From Pullulanibacillus camelliae (GTDB lineage: Bacteria; Bacillota; Bacilli; Bacillales; Sporolactobacillaceae): a stretch of 64,000 bases of DNA. The translations under genes were made by a program, and so were the position numbers. The stretch lies in NCBI RefSeq assembly GCF_014642655.1, contig NZ_BMIR01000017.1, forward strand, positions 22,596 through 86,595, written 5' to 3'. Below, one piece after another: positions 1-7,391 of this stretch. The notes under the pieces are model-generated. The model had not been told where the DNA came from, did no database searches, and saw only the letters and a list, made by a program, of their open reading frames with translations. Numbering within the stretch: the stretch's first letter is position 1; each line of letters begins with the position of its first letter.

Positions 1-179
1 TGACAAATGTGGTGAACGAGCCACCGGATTTATCAGAGGGAAGAAAAGGCTGCCCGTTTGTCAATCGCTGTCCTTTAGCCACAGAGCTATGCCGAGAGAC
101 TATGCCAGATTTAGAGGAAGCAATGGAGCATCATTTTGTGGCTTGTCATCACTATAAAGAGAATAAGCAAATAAATTGA
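1..179 (+). CDS. oligopeptide/dipeptide ABC transporter ATP-binding protein, C-terminal end (partial)
   Basis: The gene enters from the left edge, with complete codons from base 3 and a TGA stop at 177-179. The visible 58 residues include GCPFVNRCPLATELC followed by a distal HHFVACH. This is the Cys- and His-containing oligo_HPY tail of DppD/OppD/AppD-type ATPases, which energise peptide uptake at the cytoplasmic face of the membrane. The nucleotide-binding domain lies outside the window, so the substrate class cannot be refined. A strong hairpin follows 60 bp later. Confidence 0.85.
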   Translation, partial: TNVVNEPPDLSEGRKGCPFVNRCPLATELCRETMPDLEEAMEHHFVACHHYKENKQIN

Positions 180-239
180 TGGCTATTTATACCGCTTAAT
201 TGAACTTCTGTTTTTGAATTTGATTTCCCTAGTTACAAA

Positions 240-279
240 ATAAAGGCTGATCCTCACGAGGTGGAGGATCAGCCTTTAT
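240..279. terminator. bidirectional intrinsic terminator
   Basis: A near-perfect 16-bp inverted repeat (240-255 and 264-279; the arm reads ATAAAGGCTGATCCTC) has an 8-nt loop. Its A/T-rich ends give U-rich tails in both directions. It lies between the convergent ends of the peptide transporter gene and the 3D-domain gene, and probably terminates both. Confidence 0.85.
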
Positions 280-290
280 TAGCGTCACTA

Positions 291-845
291 TTAATTCTGA
301 ACGACAGTGACAGTCATATACTTAACGCCCCATTGTTTGGCGTCATGTTTTGATGAAAAATAGACATCGATGTGATTGCCGTTAATGGCACCACCTGTGT
401 CAGCGGCTTTAGCCTTACCATATCCCGGAATATACAGGGTTGATCCTAATGGAATCACGTCCGGGTCGACAGCAATCACCTTAGCACTTGGATGTTGGGT
501 GAGGTCTAATCCACTTTTGGTAATGCCTGAACATCCCGTGCAATGTGCAGTATAAGCAGTAGCTTTAACGCGCACTTTATGAGCCCTTTTCTTTGGATGC
601 TCACGATCTGTGAGTTGTTTCACATAGTTTCCAGCTGATTTATGATGAGAGATATTGGGTATCTGTTTTAAATAAATTGTATTTTGTTGTTCTGTTTCAT
701 TGTCTTTTAATCGTTTAGATTGTTTATTAGGGCTCTCTGATTGCTCAGTGTTACTTAAGGCAAGCGAGCGTCCAGGTACACCAATCATAAGCGCAACAAT
801 AAATAAAAATAGCATCATTTTTTTAGAGCTTTGTAATGAAAGCAT
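291..845 (-). CDS. secreted 3D-domain protein (YocH/YuiC type)
   Basis: This 184-residue protein has an N-terminal signal peptide (MLSLQSSKKMMLFLFIVALM, cleavage probably after SLA), a low-complexity polar linker to about residue 90, and a C-terminal 3D domain. The three family aspartates are visible in AVDPDVIPLGS, KAADTGGAI and NHIDVYF, after the ATAYTAHCTGCSG segment. The fold is a double-psi beta barrel related to lytic transglycosylases, so a role in cell-wall remodelling or muralytic activity is expected. The start was placed at the ATG at 845 because AAAGGAGG precedes it at good spacing. An upstream in-frame ATG at 905 has no ribosome binding site and would put 20 residues before the signal peptide. 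Confidence 0.82.
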   Translation of the reverse strand: MLSLQSSKKMMLFLFIVALMIGVPGRSLALSNTEQSESPNKQSKRLKDNETEQQNTIYLKQIPNISHHKSAGNYVKQLTDREHPKKRAHKVRVKATAYTAHCTGCSGITKSGLDLTQHPSAKVIAVDPDVIPLGSTLYIPGYGKAKAADTGGAINGNHIDVYFSSKHDAKQWGVKYMTVTVVQN

Positions 846-1190
846 AGCTATTCCTCCTTTAGCTTTAAAAGACTTGATGATGGATGTGCACCATTCATCA
901 GTCAATCCTCATCATCCTCAATCACCCAAGGAAGGATAAATAGCTGGAAATAATACTTTATGCCTACCACTGAGGCACTTAAGAGATTCTAATATGCCTA
1001 GATAACAAATCCGTAATAGCTAAGTTACAAAAAGATTACGAATGTACGTTTCATACCTGATGTCACAATTTGTTCACACTTAATATCCAAATGATGGTAT
1101 TATATGCATGGATTTCAAATGATGAAGTAAAAGATTGCTTTAAGTTAAGTCGCTTCGATATACTAGTGTAGAGAAAGGAAGTGCGGAGGA
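846..1190. other. intergenic region between divergent genes
   Basis: This 345-bp gap separates the divergent 3D-domain and thioesterase genes and should hold both promoters. AT-rich hexamers such as TATTAT near 1096 are present, but no pair of boxes is convincing. No ORF, repeat or stable hairpin was recognised. Confidence 0.4.
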
Positions 1191-1715
1191 ATGGAAGGAA
1201 AATATGTTAATGAATCAAGAGCCGTAAAAGCAGCTCATGTTCAGCCACTAGACACGAATTACCATGGGACAATGTTTGGTGGGAAATTAATGTCTTATAT
1301 TGATGATGTTGCCGCGCTATCAGCGATTAGGCATGCGCGCAAGCCCGTTGTTACGGCTTCTACAGATTCCGTGGATTTTTTGCATCCTATCAAGGAAGGC
1401 TCTTCGGTTTGCCTTGAATCCTTTGTGACCTATACACATAAAACCTCCATGGAAGTGTTTGTTAAGGTGATTACTGAAGATCTGTTAACCGGCGAGCGCC
1501 AGTTGTGTGCAACGTCCTTCCTGACTTTTGTGGCTTTAGGGGATGACGGACGTCCTGTGAAAGTGCCACCTATTATTCCAGAAAGCGCTGAAGAAAAGAT
1601 GCTTTTTGAAAGCGCTGAAGGCCGGCGGGAAATTCGCAAAATAAGAAGGGAAGACAGCCGAAGATTTTCACAGGTTTTCAGTTTGGCTCAGCCCTGGGAA
1701 AGCTCGAGATCCTAG
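1191..1715 (+). CDS. hotdog-fold acyl-CoA thioesterase (YkhA-like)
   Basis: This 174-residue protein has a single hotdog domain of the cytosolic acyl-CoA thioesterase type, closely resembling Bacillus YkhA. Conserved segments are LDTNYHGTMFGGKLMSYIDD near the N-terminus (the catalytic Asp/Asn region), TASTDSVDFLHPI, and MEVFVKV followed by TSFLTFVAL. It is predicted to hydrolyse acyl-CoA to free fatty acid and CoA in the cytoplasm. GGAGG lies only 1 nt before the ATG, which is unusually close, but no other in-frame start with a better site exists and the family N-terminus aligns here. It is monocistronic, followed by an R2 repeat. Confidence 0.88.
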   Translation: MEGKYVNESRAVKAAHVQPLDTNYHGTMFGGKLMSYIDDVAALSAIRHARKPVVTASTDSVDFLHPIKEGSSVCLESFVTYTHKTSMEVFVKVITEDLLTGERQLCATSFLTFVALGDDGRPVKVPPIIPESAEEKMLFESAEGRREIRKIRREDSRRFSQVFSLAQPWESSRS

Positions 1716-1738
1716 ATACATACAGGAGTAATATAACC

Positions 1739-2124
1739 AAAAGAGGGTGGGACAACACGAAAAGAGATCCCCCTCATACCGAACGCTAAGATTTAAAGGA
1801 ACGAAGGAAACGGGAAGCGTAGTCAAAATACGGAGACGCCTGCGGAAATGGGGCCAGCGTTACTTCTCGAATAAACGTCGAGTTGTTCCGAGAAAGCTGA
1901 CTTCGAAGCCGTACGCGTAGACGCAGGAATAGGGAATTTTTATTCATCAATACTTTGGAGCACAGACAAAACCATTTCCAAATGAGGTGAGACCGTGCCC
2001 ACGGCAAGCGAGTAGTTTGACGGAGCACTTCAACACTCACTTAAAAATCCGAACGCATACCTTTAAAAGTGTGAATGCGTTCGGATTCTCTATGAGCTAT
2101 AGACTTCTGTCTCAGCCTCTTTTT
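1739..2124 (+). repeat. R2 interspersed repeat, copy 1 (complete)
   Basis: This is about 386 bp with imperfect terminal inverted repeats (AAAAGAGGGTGGGACA on the left, TGTCTCAGCCTCTTTT on the right). The core is GCCAGCGTTACTTC, then GAGTTGTTCCGAGAAAGC and a CGTAGACGCAGGAA segment. The right part holds a hairpin at 2047-2086 with ATCCGAACGCAT pairing to ATGCGTTCGGAT. Related copies are at about 18265-18674, 20100-20290 (hairpin part) and 52597-52870. It has no coding capacity. The layout is MITE-like, but no parent transposase was identified. Confidence 0.72.
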
Positions 2125-2169
2125 ATAACGTTAGCAATTATAAATTTGTGGAAGATCTTTAAGCTTCGT

Positions 2170-2284
2170 CTGTTTATCTTCACCACCTGAGGGGTGGTAA
2201 CTTCCTTAAGTGTGTGAGTGCGAAAGCACGAATATCCAGGCTGTGCTTAGCGAAGCGGTGAAGTATAAGCAAGGTTTTCTAACG
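2170..2284 (+). repeat. R3 interspersed repeat copy
   Basis: The segment reads CACCACCTGAGG, then CTTAAGTGTGTGA, GCGAAGCGGTGAAG and CAAGGTTTTCT. The same order of blocks recurs at 33940-34090 and 48990-49145, and inverted at about 2960-3115. It abuts the stop codon of ribU, so it lies at that gene's 3' end. Confidence 0.55.
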
Positions 2285-2285
2285 T

Positions 2286-2879
2286 TTAACGCGGTTTACT
2301 GACTAATCGTGGACGCAGTCTTAACCATATTGGTACAACGATTAATGTCATGATCACACCTTTAATGATATTAAAGGGAAGAACAGCTAAGATGACTAAG
2401 GTCATGAGATCATGAATTGAATGGTTAGCTGCTTGAGCAAGCTGTATTTGTTGATCAATTGAAAATCCCATAAAAATGGCATATGCGGGATATATGAAAT
2501 AATAGTTGGCAAGGCTCATGATGATAGCCATTACTAGAGTGCCAAGACTTAGTCCGATGAGCAAAGAGCGTGTGGTTTGTCGTTTCTTAAAAATGAGCGA
2601 GCCGACAATAATAAGCACGCTACCTGCGATAAAGTTGGCGAGCTCTCCGATGGGAATGCCGCCTGTTGTGGCATAATGCAGAAGATTTTTCAGTGCCTCA
2701 ATAATAATTCCTGCAAGCGGTCCAAAGAGAATGGCACCAATAATCGCTGGAATATCACTTAAATCGATTGTAAGAAATGTCGGCATAAGTGGTAAAGGAA
2801 AGGCAATGTACATGATTAAAAATGCGATGGCGGACAATAAAGCAATGGTCACCATTTTTGTTAAAGACGTTGAACGCAT
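2286..2879 (-). CDS. ribU: riboflavin ECF transporter S component
   Basis: This 197-residue, very hydrophobic protein has about six membrane segments. It shows family signatures: FLTIDLSDIPAIIGAILFGP near residues 35-54, then IEALKNLLHYATTGGIPIGE. It is the substrate-binding S component that captures riboflavin and pairs with the shared EcfAA'T energising module encoded elsewhere. The start codon follows GAGGTGAT. An FMN riboswitch with a terminator lies upstream on the same strand, which strongly supports the substrate. An R3 repeat separates that terminator from the gene. Confidence 0.93.
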   Translation of the reverse strand: MRSTSLTKMVTIALLSAIAFLIMYIAFPLPLMPTFLTIDLSDIPAIIGAILFGPLAGIIIEALKNLLHYATTGGIPIGELANFIAGSVLIIVGSLIFKKRQTTRSLLIGLSLGTLVMAIIMSLANYYFIYPAYAIFMGFSIDQQIQLAQAANHSIHDLMTLVILAVLPFNIIKGVIMTLIVVPIWLRLRPRLVSKPR

Positions 2880-2959
2880 CAGATCACCTCATCTCTATTT
2901 ATTTGGGCTCATCTGATGATGGCTATCAGACTAAGGAATCCTAGAATACGTTTTTAGCA

Positions 2960-3118
2960 GATCACATTAGAAAGCTTGGCTTGCACAGCTTCGCCGGTAC
3001 TCCTGATGTGATTTTTGCAGGTCACACACTTAGGTTGCCCGCAAGTCTCATCAGGTGGCGAAAGTCAAAGCTGTGCTTATACTATCATCCTTTGAGAGCG
3101 TCAGCAAAGTGACAAATT
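2960..3118 (-). repeat. R3 interspersed repeat copy inside the ribU leader
   Basis: On the minus strand this has the same order as other R3 copies: GAGAGCG block, GACTTTCGCCACCTGA, GCGGGCAACCTAAGTGTGTGA, ATCACATCAGGAGTACCGGCGAAG, then TGCAAGCCAAGC. It lies between the riboswitch terminator (3129-3160) and the ribU start (2879), so it would be transcribed as part of the ribU 5' leader. Confidence 0.65.
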
Positions 3119-3128
3119 CAGATAGTAC

Positions 3129-3160
3129 AAAAAAATACCCAAGGAAATTAATTCCTTGGG
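3129..3160 (-). terminator. FMN-riboswitch expression-platform terminator
   Basis: On the minus strand CCCAAGGAATTAA folds with TTCCTTGGG, followed by TATTTTTTT. It sits about 60 nt downstream of the FMN aptamer, where Bacillus-type FMN riboswitches place their terminator. It should form when FMN is bound and switch ribU off. Confidence 0.88.
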
Positions 3161-3217
3161 CAGCGTCTCTGAAGTATGGTCCGCAAAAAACGGCCTAATT
3201 AAATAGGCTTGATAACC

Positions 3218-3351
3218 ATCATCCTTCTCCCATCCAGACTGTACTGTCGGCTCTGGAATCACACCAGATCCTGTCGTTAACAACGACTCGCGGACTTAGA
3301 CATCATATGATCTCAACACCGCCGGTCGGGAATCTCACCCTGCCCTGAAGG
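3218..3351 (-). promoter_or_regulatory. FMN riboswitch (RFN element)
   Basis: Read on the minus strand, the segment carries the conserved RFN blocks in order: CAGGGTGAGATTCCCGACCG, GCGGT, a variable arm, then CCAGAGCCGACAGT and GTCTGGATGGGAGAAGGATG. These are the near-invariant core strands of the FMN aptamer. Flavin mononucleotide binding controls transcription through the terminator at 3129-3160. The only downstream gene is ribU. Confidence 0.96.
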
Positions 3352-3374
3352 AACGTCTTATATAATTCTATGTT

Positions 3375-3403
3375 ATTATAGCTTAAGTTGCCTTTGCCGT
3401 AAA
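3375..3403 (-). promoter_or_regulatory. sigma-A-like promoter of the riboswitch-ribU transcript
   Basis: The minus strand has TTTACG (3398-3403), a 17-bp spacer and a consensus TATAAT (3375-3380). This places transcription start a few bases before the aptamer's first stem at about 3351. The match and spacing are good. No competing promoter was seen. Confidence 0.75.
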
Positions 3404-3451
3404 TAGTTATGCTTGATTTATAAATGAAAAAAGGAAACATTCATTGCTCAT

Positions 3452-4114
3452 TTACTCATTAATCTCATCGATGAGTTCCACAAACCACTTTGGGGCATCC
3501 TTCAATGACTCATGATTAAGAAGAATATCCTCTTCCTCTCGTTCTTCCTTTTTCCATAAATCCTTATAGTGTTGAATCAATTTAATGGTCTCCTCGCACC
3601 AACGGATAAACCCTTTTTCTTCATCCAATCCTTTTTTGTACACTGAAGTAATCATCAAAATGCGTGGTGTAAGTGCTGCGTTTTCATTTTTCATTTCAGT
3701 CAGGCGTTGCTTTAAGGTTCTTTTCATATTCTTAAGCCGATCCTCTCGGCGCTTCTTATAGAGCTGCAATTGGAAAATGGCCTCATCAGCTGTGACATTA
3801 TCCAAGAAGAAGCTTCGCATGAGGAAGGCTTCTTTTATCTTAGGGCTTTGCGGAGAACTTGAGAGCCAATCACGCAAATAGTCTCGGCCTTTTTCTGTAA
3901 TAGTATAGATTTTTTTATCAGGTTTAGCGGTCTGTTCAATCACTTCAGAATGTACAAGGTCTTTCTCTTCCAAATGATTTAACTCAGGATAAATTTGTGA
4001 AAGGTGTGTGTGCCAAAAAGGGTTCATGAACGTATCAAATTCTTTTTTGAGATCATAACCACTTGCACCAGGCCATTCACTTAAGAAACCCAGTATGCCA
4101 TATTTTAAAGACAA
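3452..4114 (-). CDS. PadR-family transcriptional regulator
   Basis: This 220-residue protein has an N-terminal PadR winged helix (SLKYGILGFL, SGYDLKKEFD, then LSQIYPELNHLEEKDLV and KIYTITEKGRDYLRDWL). The C-terminal helical domain (Vir_C/AphA-like) is rich in coiled-coil positions around residues 110-170. It is a DNA-binding repressor, possibly ligand-responsive; the ligand is unknown. I chose TTG at 4114 because GGGGGAGG sits 6 nt upstream and PadR proteins begin MSLRYAIL-like. The upstream ATG at 4135 precedes that ribosome binding site. It stands alone, with no obvious target beside it. Confidence 0.85.
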   Translation of the reverse strand: MSLKYGILGFLSEWPGASGYDLKKEFDTFMNPFWHTHLSQIYPELNHLEEKDLVHSEVIEQTAKPDKKIYTITEKGRDYLRDWLSSSPQSPKIKEAFLMRSFFLDNVTADEAIFQLQLYKKRREDRLKNMKRTLKQRLTEMKNENAALTPRILMITSVYKKGLDEEKGFIRWCEETIKLIQHYKDLWKKEEREEEDILLNHESLKDAPKWFVELIDEINE

Positions 4115-4717
4115 AATTGTCCTCCCCCTTCTCATCGTTGTGGAATGTCACGCGCTGTTAGCGTTAGAAATCCAGGAGAAAAGTTCCCAAGAACTGTCAT
4201 AAACTGCTTAAATATAAGGTGCTTAGTCTTAAAACCGTTTCAAACTCTCCATAATTTATTACGTTTAAGAGAAAAAAAGTGATTTAAATATTTATGAAAA
4301 AATTTTTATATAGGGGGATGAGCAAAAAGGACTCGAGATACATAGGAAATGGGCCTTTAGCAGCTGATCAAGAAAACGTGCCTTTTCGCTGCGGGTCCTA
4401 CTGGTGTCATTAAAAATCATAAACATTTACGCGTTCTAATGCTCTAATCGAAAAAGGATTTGGCAGGTTTAGAGGAATGCGAGGGGAAGTGAAACAGATG
4501 ATTGAAGGAACAATGCGTCTTGTTATAAATATAAATTCCCCTGTGTGATTTTGTTTGCTTTGTAAAACCTAACGCAATCACACAGGGTACCGTGGTGGAG
4601 ATAAAAGCGTATAAGAAATTGAGAAATGAACGTGGCGATCTTATGCCATCTTTAAGAAAGAACCTGACACATATCCCCCTTAGGAAATATCATCAGGGAA
4701 GGGTTAATTCTGTCATA
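4115..4717. other. gene-poor intergenic region with an inverted repeat
   Basis: This is 603 bp between the PadR gene and menA, both on the minus strand. It holds an ATG-to-TAA reading frame of 31 codons at 4318-4413 directly after TAGGGGG, and a perfect 12-bp inverted repeat (4539-4550 and 4576-4587, CCCTGTGTGATT) around a 25-nt loop. The repeat lacks a clear U-run, so it is not a convincing terminator. No recognisable protein remnant was found. Confidence 0.45.
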
Positions 4718-5647
4718 TTAAAAATGTCGCAGGGCGTATTCTAAAACAAGTCCTAGAGATAGGAAAAAGCCAAAGTGTGTGTGCATTTGCGCTGTTGCTT
4801 GCATCGCTGGCATCAATTGGATTGATTTGCTTTTTTCCTTAAAGAGCTTAGCTGCTTTATATGCCTTAGGTAAGCTAGCAAAAACAAGCAACATCCAAAA
4901 TGTTTCAACATTGAAAATGGAAAGGCCAATAATCCAAAGGTAAGAGGCGATAAACATGCCTGTTAAGAAGATATTGGCTTTTTGTCTCCCTAAAAGAATA
5001 GCTAGTGTATGTCTTCCCTTCTCTTTATCTCCATCGAGGTCGCGAATATTATTTGCCATCAGAATACCGCCACAAAGGATGGCGATTGGTACCGAAATAA
5101 GTATGCTATTAAGTGTGACTGTCCCCGTTTGAATATAAAAGGAAATAAGGACAAGAATGAGGCCCATGAATAGACCTGACACGAGCTCACCAAAAGGCGT
5201 ATAAGCGATGGGATAAGGGCCACCAGTATAAAAATAGCCAGCCATCATACAAATGGTGCCGACCAGCGCCAACCACCAGCTTGTTGTCATACAAATATAA
5301 ACCCCTATCAGGGTTGCGATTAAACAAAACGCATAGCCTAAATAAAGCACCGTTTTGGGTGCAATACCATCGCGAACAATTGTGCCTCCAATGCCTACAG
5401 ATTCATCAGTATCAAGCCCACGCTTGTAATCAAAATATTCATTAAACATATTGGTTGCAGCTTGAATGAGAATAGAAGCAATTAACATAGCAATAAATAA
5501 AAGCCAATGAATATGGTCTTCAACTAATGCCAAGGCTGAACCAAGAATGACAGGAATAAAAGAAGCGGTTAATGTATGTGGACGCAATAGCTTCCACCAA
5601 ATTTTCCAGCCCTTGTTTTTTCCTATTGTTTCTTTATTACTTTGCAT
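4718..5647 (-). CDS. menA: 1,4-dihydroxy-2-naphthoate polyprenyltransferase
   Basis: This 309-residue UbiA-superfamily integral membrane enzyme joins a polyprenyl diphosphate to DHNA, giving demethylmenaquinone. The first Asp-rich motif is in NMFNEYFDYKRGLDTDES (about residues 67-84) and the second in NNIRDLDGDKEKGRHT (about 199-214); both bind Mg-diphosphate. About eight or nine membrane segments are predicted. The start follows TAGGAGAG. The gene is divergent from menF, which puts menA next to the rest of the pathway, as in several Bacillus relatives. Confidence 0.95.
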   Translation of the reverse strand: MQSNKETIGKNKGWKIWWKLLRPHTLTASFIPVILGSALALVEDHIHWLLFIAMLIASILIQAATNMFNEYFDYKRGLDTDESVGIGGTIVRDGIAPKTVLYLGYAFCLIATLIGVYICMTTSWWLALVGTICMMAGYFYTGGPYPIAYTPFGELVSGLFMGLILVLISFYIQTGTVTLNSILISVPIAILCGGILMANNIRDLDGDKEKGRHTLAILLGRQKANIFLTGMFIASYLWIIGLSIFNVETFWMLLVFASLPKAYKAAKLFKEKSKSIQLMPAMQATAQMHTHFGFFLSLGLVLEYALRHF

Positions 5648-5811
5648 AAAGGGTCTCTCCTAAAATACATAATAAAATCATATCAAGTTTAAGAGAATCG
5701 TCAAAAGGTGTCAACCCGTAAAACCCTTGATTTGTCGGTTGTTTTTCCCATTTTATTAAAACGTTCATGAAATGGAAAGAAGTTCTCTTAAATAATCATG
5801 TGCTTATCCTA

Positions 5812-5937
5812 TATAATATAGGAAGAAAGTTCTTAGTATTTTGGCAGTACAGTTACACCCTGCACTTAAATTGACACTGAAATTCCTACAGGTGTATGCT
5901 TAAATTAGCTGTTTATGACCGACATAGTCGGTCTTTT
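5812..5937 (+). promoter_or_regulatory. menF promoter -10 box and structured leader
   Basis: TATAAT at 5812-5817 is a perfect -10 element, although the -35 is weak. The roughly 170-nt leader then contains TTACACCCTG (about 5850) able to pair with CAGGTGTA (about 5890-5897), followed by a compact hairpin with U-run (5917-5937). The order of promoter, possible anti-structure and terminator resembles an attenuator. I do not recognise a known riboswitch class here. Confidence 0.45.
5917..5937 (+). terminator. putative attenuator/terminator before menF
   Basis: GACCGAC (5917-5923) pairs perfectly with GTCGGTC (5927-5933) around a 3-nt loop, followed by TTTT. It lies about 57 bp before the menF start and downstream of the likely promoter, so transcription must read through it. 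The stem is short, so termination would be partial. Confidence 0.55.
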
Positions 5938-5993
5938 GCATGTTTGTTAGGCTCAGGGGGAGTCTGTATTGGGAACTAGGAGGAAAGACCTCA

Positions 5994-7391
5994 ATGATTA
6001 ACGAAGTGAAGCAAGATTCTTTTAGCGAATCTTTTATTATGGCTGTTGAAAAGGCTAAACAAGAACGTACAGAACAGCTTGTTTCTCATACAATGCAAGT
6101 GGAAGGAATAAGTTCAATACAATTTTATGCAAATAGCTGTCAGATAAAGACATCCTATAGACATTATTGGTCTGATCCAAAAGGGTTAAGCTTAGTTGGA
6201 ATTGGTTGTGCACGAGCCTTTGAATATGAAGGGGACACAGGGCGTTTCCACTTCATAAAGTCGCAATGGGAGACCTTTGTAAAGAAGCACTCTATCACGA
6301 TGAAGGCGCCTGCCAGAGGCCCATTGTTGATGGGGGGATTTCGCTTCGATTCAAAAGCGAGCAAACAAGAAGAGTGGCAGCACTTTCCCTCTGCTGCTTT
6401 AGTATTGCCACAATTTTTATTAACGATAGATTGCGAAGGCTGTTGGTTAACCATTAATGCTGTCGTTGGTCCAGATGAAGAAAACATTTATCAGCGAATC
6501 ATTGATTTAGAAGAACAGCGTGAGAGGCTTTTGCAAAGGAAGGCTCATTCATTGCAATCAGCGTCAGCGCTTAAGGCTTATGATATAAAAGGTGAGGAGT
6601 GGAAGGAAGCGGTAGCCTGTGCTATTGATGAAATGGCGCAGGGTCCCTTGCAAAAAATCGTGCTTTCCCGCTCCATCTTGGCACAGTCGTCAAACGGCTA
6701 TGATATTCCATCAGTTATTCAGAAATTGACTGAGCAACAGCCTAACAGCTATGTGTTTACCATTGAACGGCAGGGGGATACTTTTATTGGTGCGACACCC
6801 GAACGTCTCGTGAAGCGTGAGGAAAATAAGTTTTTTGCGGATGCTTTAGCGGGAACGGCTGGGCGAGGAAAGACAGCCTATGAAGACGAGCAACTTGGAC
6901 ATGCGTTGCTTAATGATAAAAAGAATCTGCGGGAACATGCTTATGTGGTTCAGATGCTTAAGGATGTCTTTGCCGAATGGTGTGAATCAACGGAGGTTGA
7001 TCCCTATCCTACTTTGCTGAAAACAAAGGATGTTCAACATCTCTATACGCCAATCAAGGGAGAAGCCAAAAGCTCAGCCCACCTATTTGATGCTGTTGAG
7101 AAGCTTCATCCAACACCGGCTATGGGAGGGACACCTAGACGGCTGGCTGTAGAGCGGATCACCGAGCTTGAGACCCATGATCGTGGCTGGTATTCGGCCC
7201 CAATTGGTTGGGTGGATGGTGAAGGCAATGGCGACTTTTCTGTAGCGATCCGTTCGGGACTCATTAGTGGCCATGACGCTCGTCTTTATGCTGGATGTGG
7301 TATTGTTAGTGATTCTCATCCAGATTCAGAATATATCGAGACAGAAATGAAGTTTCGTCCCATGCTTAATGCTTTAAGGGGGAGTAGATAA
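5994..7391 (+). CDS. menF: isochorismate synthase
   Basis: This 465-residue chorismate-binding enzyme converts chorismate to isochorismate, the first step of menaquinone synthesis. Family blocks run from about residue 230: KIVLSRS, TFIGATPERLV, ADALAGTAGRG, then HPTPAMGGTPR, GWYSAPIGWVDGEGNGDF and ARLYAGCGIVSDSHPDSE with terminal Mg-binding glutamates. I use ATG 5994, which has AGGAGG about 8 nt upstream. An earlier in-frame ATG at 5940 precedes that site. The TAA stop overlaps the menD ATG by one base, so translation is probably coupled. Confidence 0.94.
   Translation: MINEVKQDSFSESFIMAVEKAKQERTEQLVSHTMQVEGISSIQFYANSCQIKTSYRHYWSDPKGLSLVGIGCARAFEYEGDTGRFHFIKSQWETFVKKHSITMKAPARGPLLMGGFRFDSKASKQEEWQHFPSAALVLPQFLLTIDCEGCWLTINAVVGPDEENIYQRIIDLEEQRERLLQRKAHSLQSASALKAYDIKGEEWKEAVACAIDEMAQGPLQKIVLSRSILAQSSNGYDIPSVIQKLTEQQPNSYVFTIERQGDTFIGATPERLVKREENKFFADALAGTAGRGKTAYEDEQLGHALLNDKKNLREHAYVVQMLKDVFAEWCESTEVDPYPTLLKTKDVQHLYTPIKGEAKSSAHLFDAVEKLHPTPAMGGTPRRLAVERITELETHDRGWYSAPIGWVDGEGNGDFSVAIRSGLISGHDARLYAGCGIVSDSHPDSEYIETEMKFRPMLNALRGSR

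Noticed and set aside
3101..3283. Minus-strand 60-residue frame across the ribU leader
   Set aside because: It overlaps the FMN aptamer and terminator. The conserved RNA elements explain the sequence, and no ribosome site precedes it.
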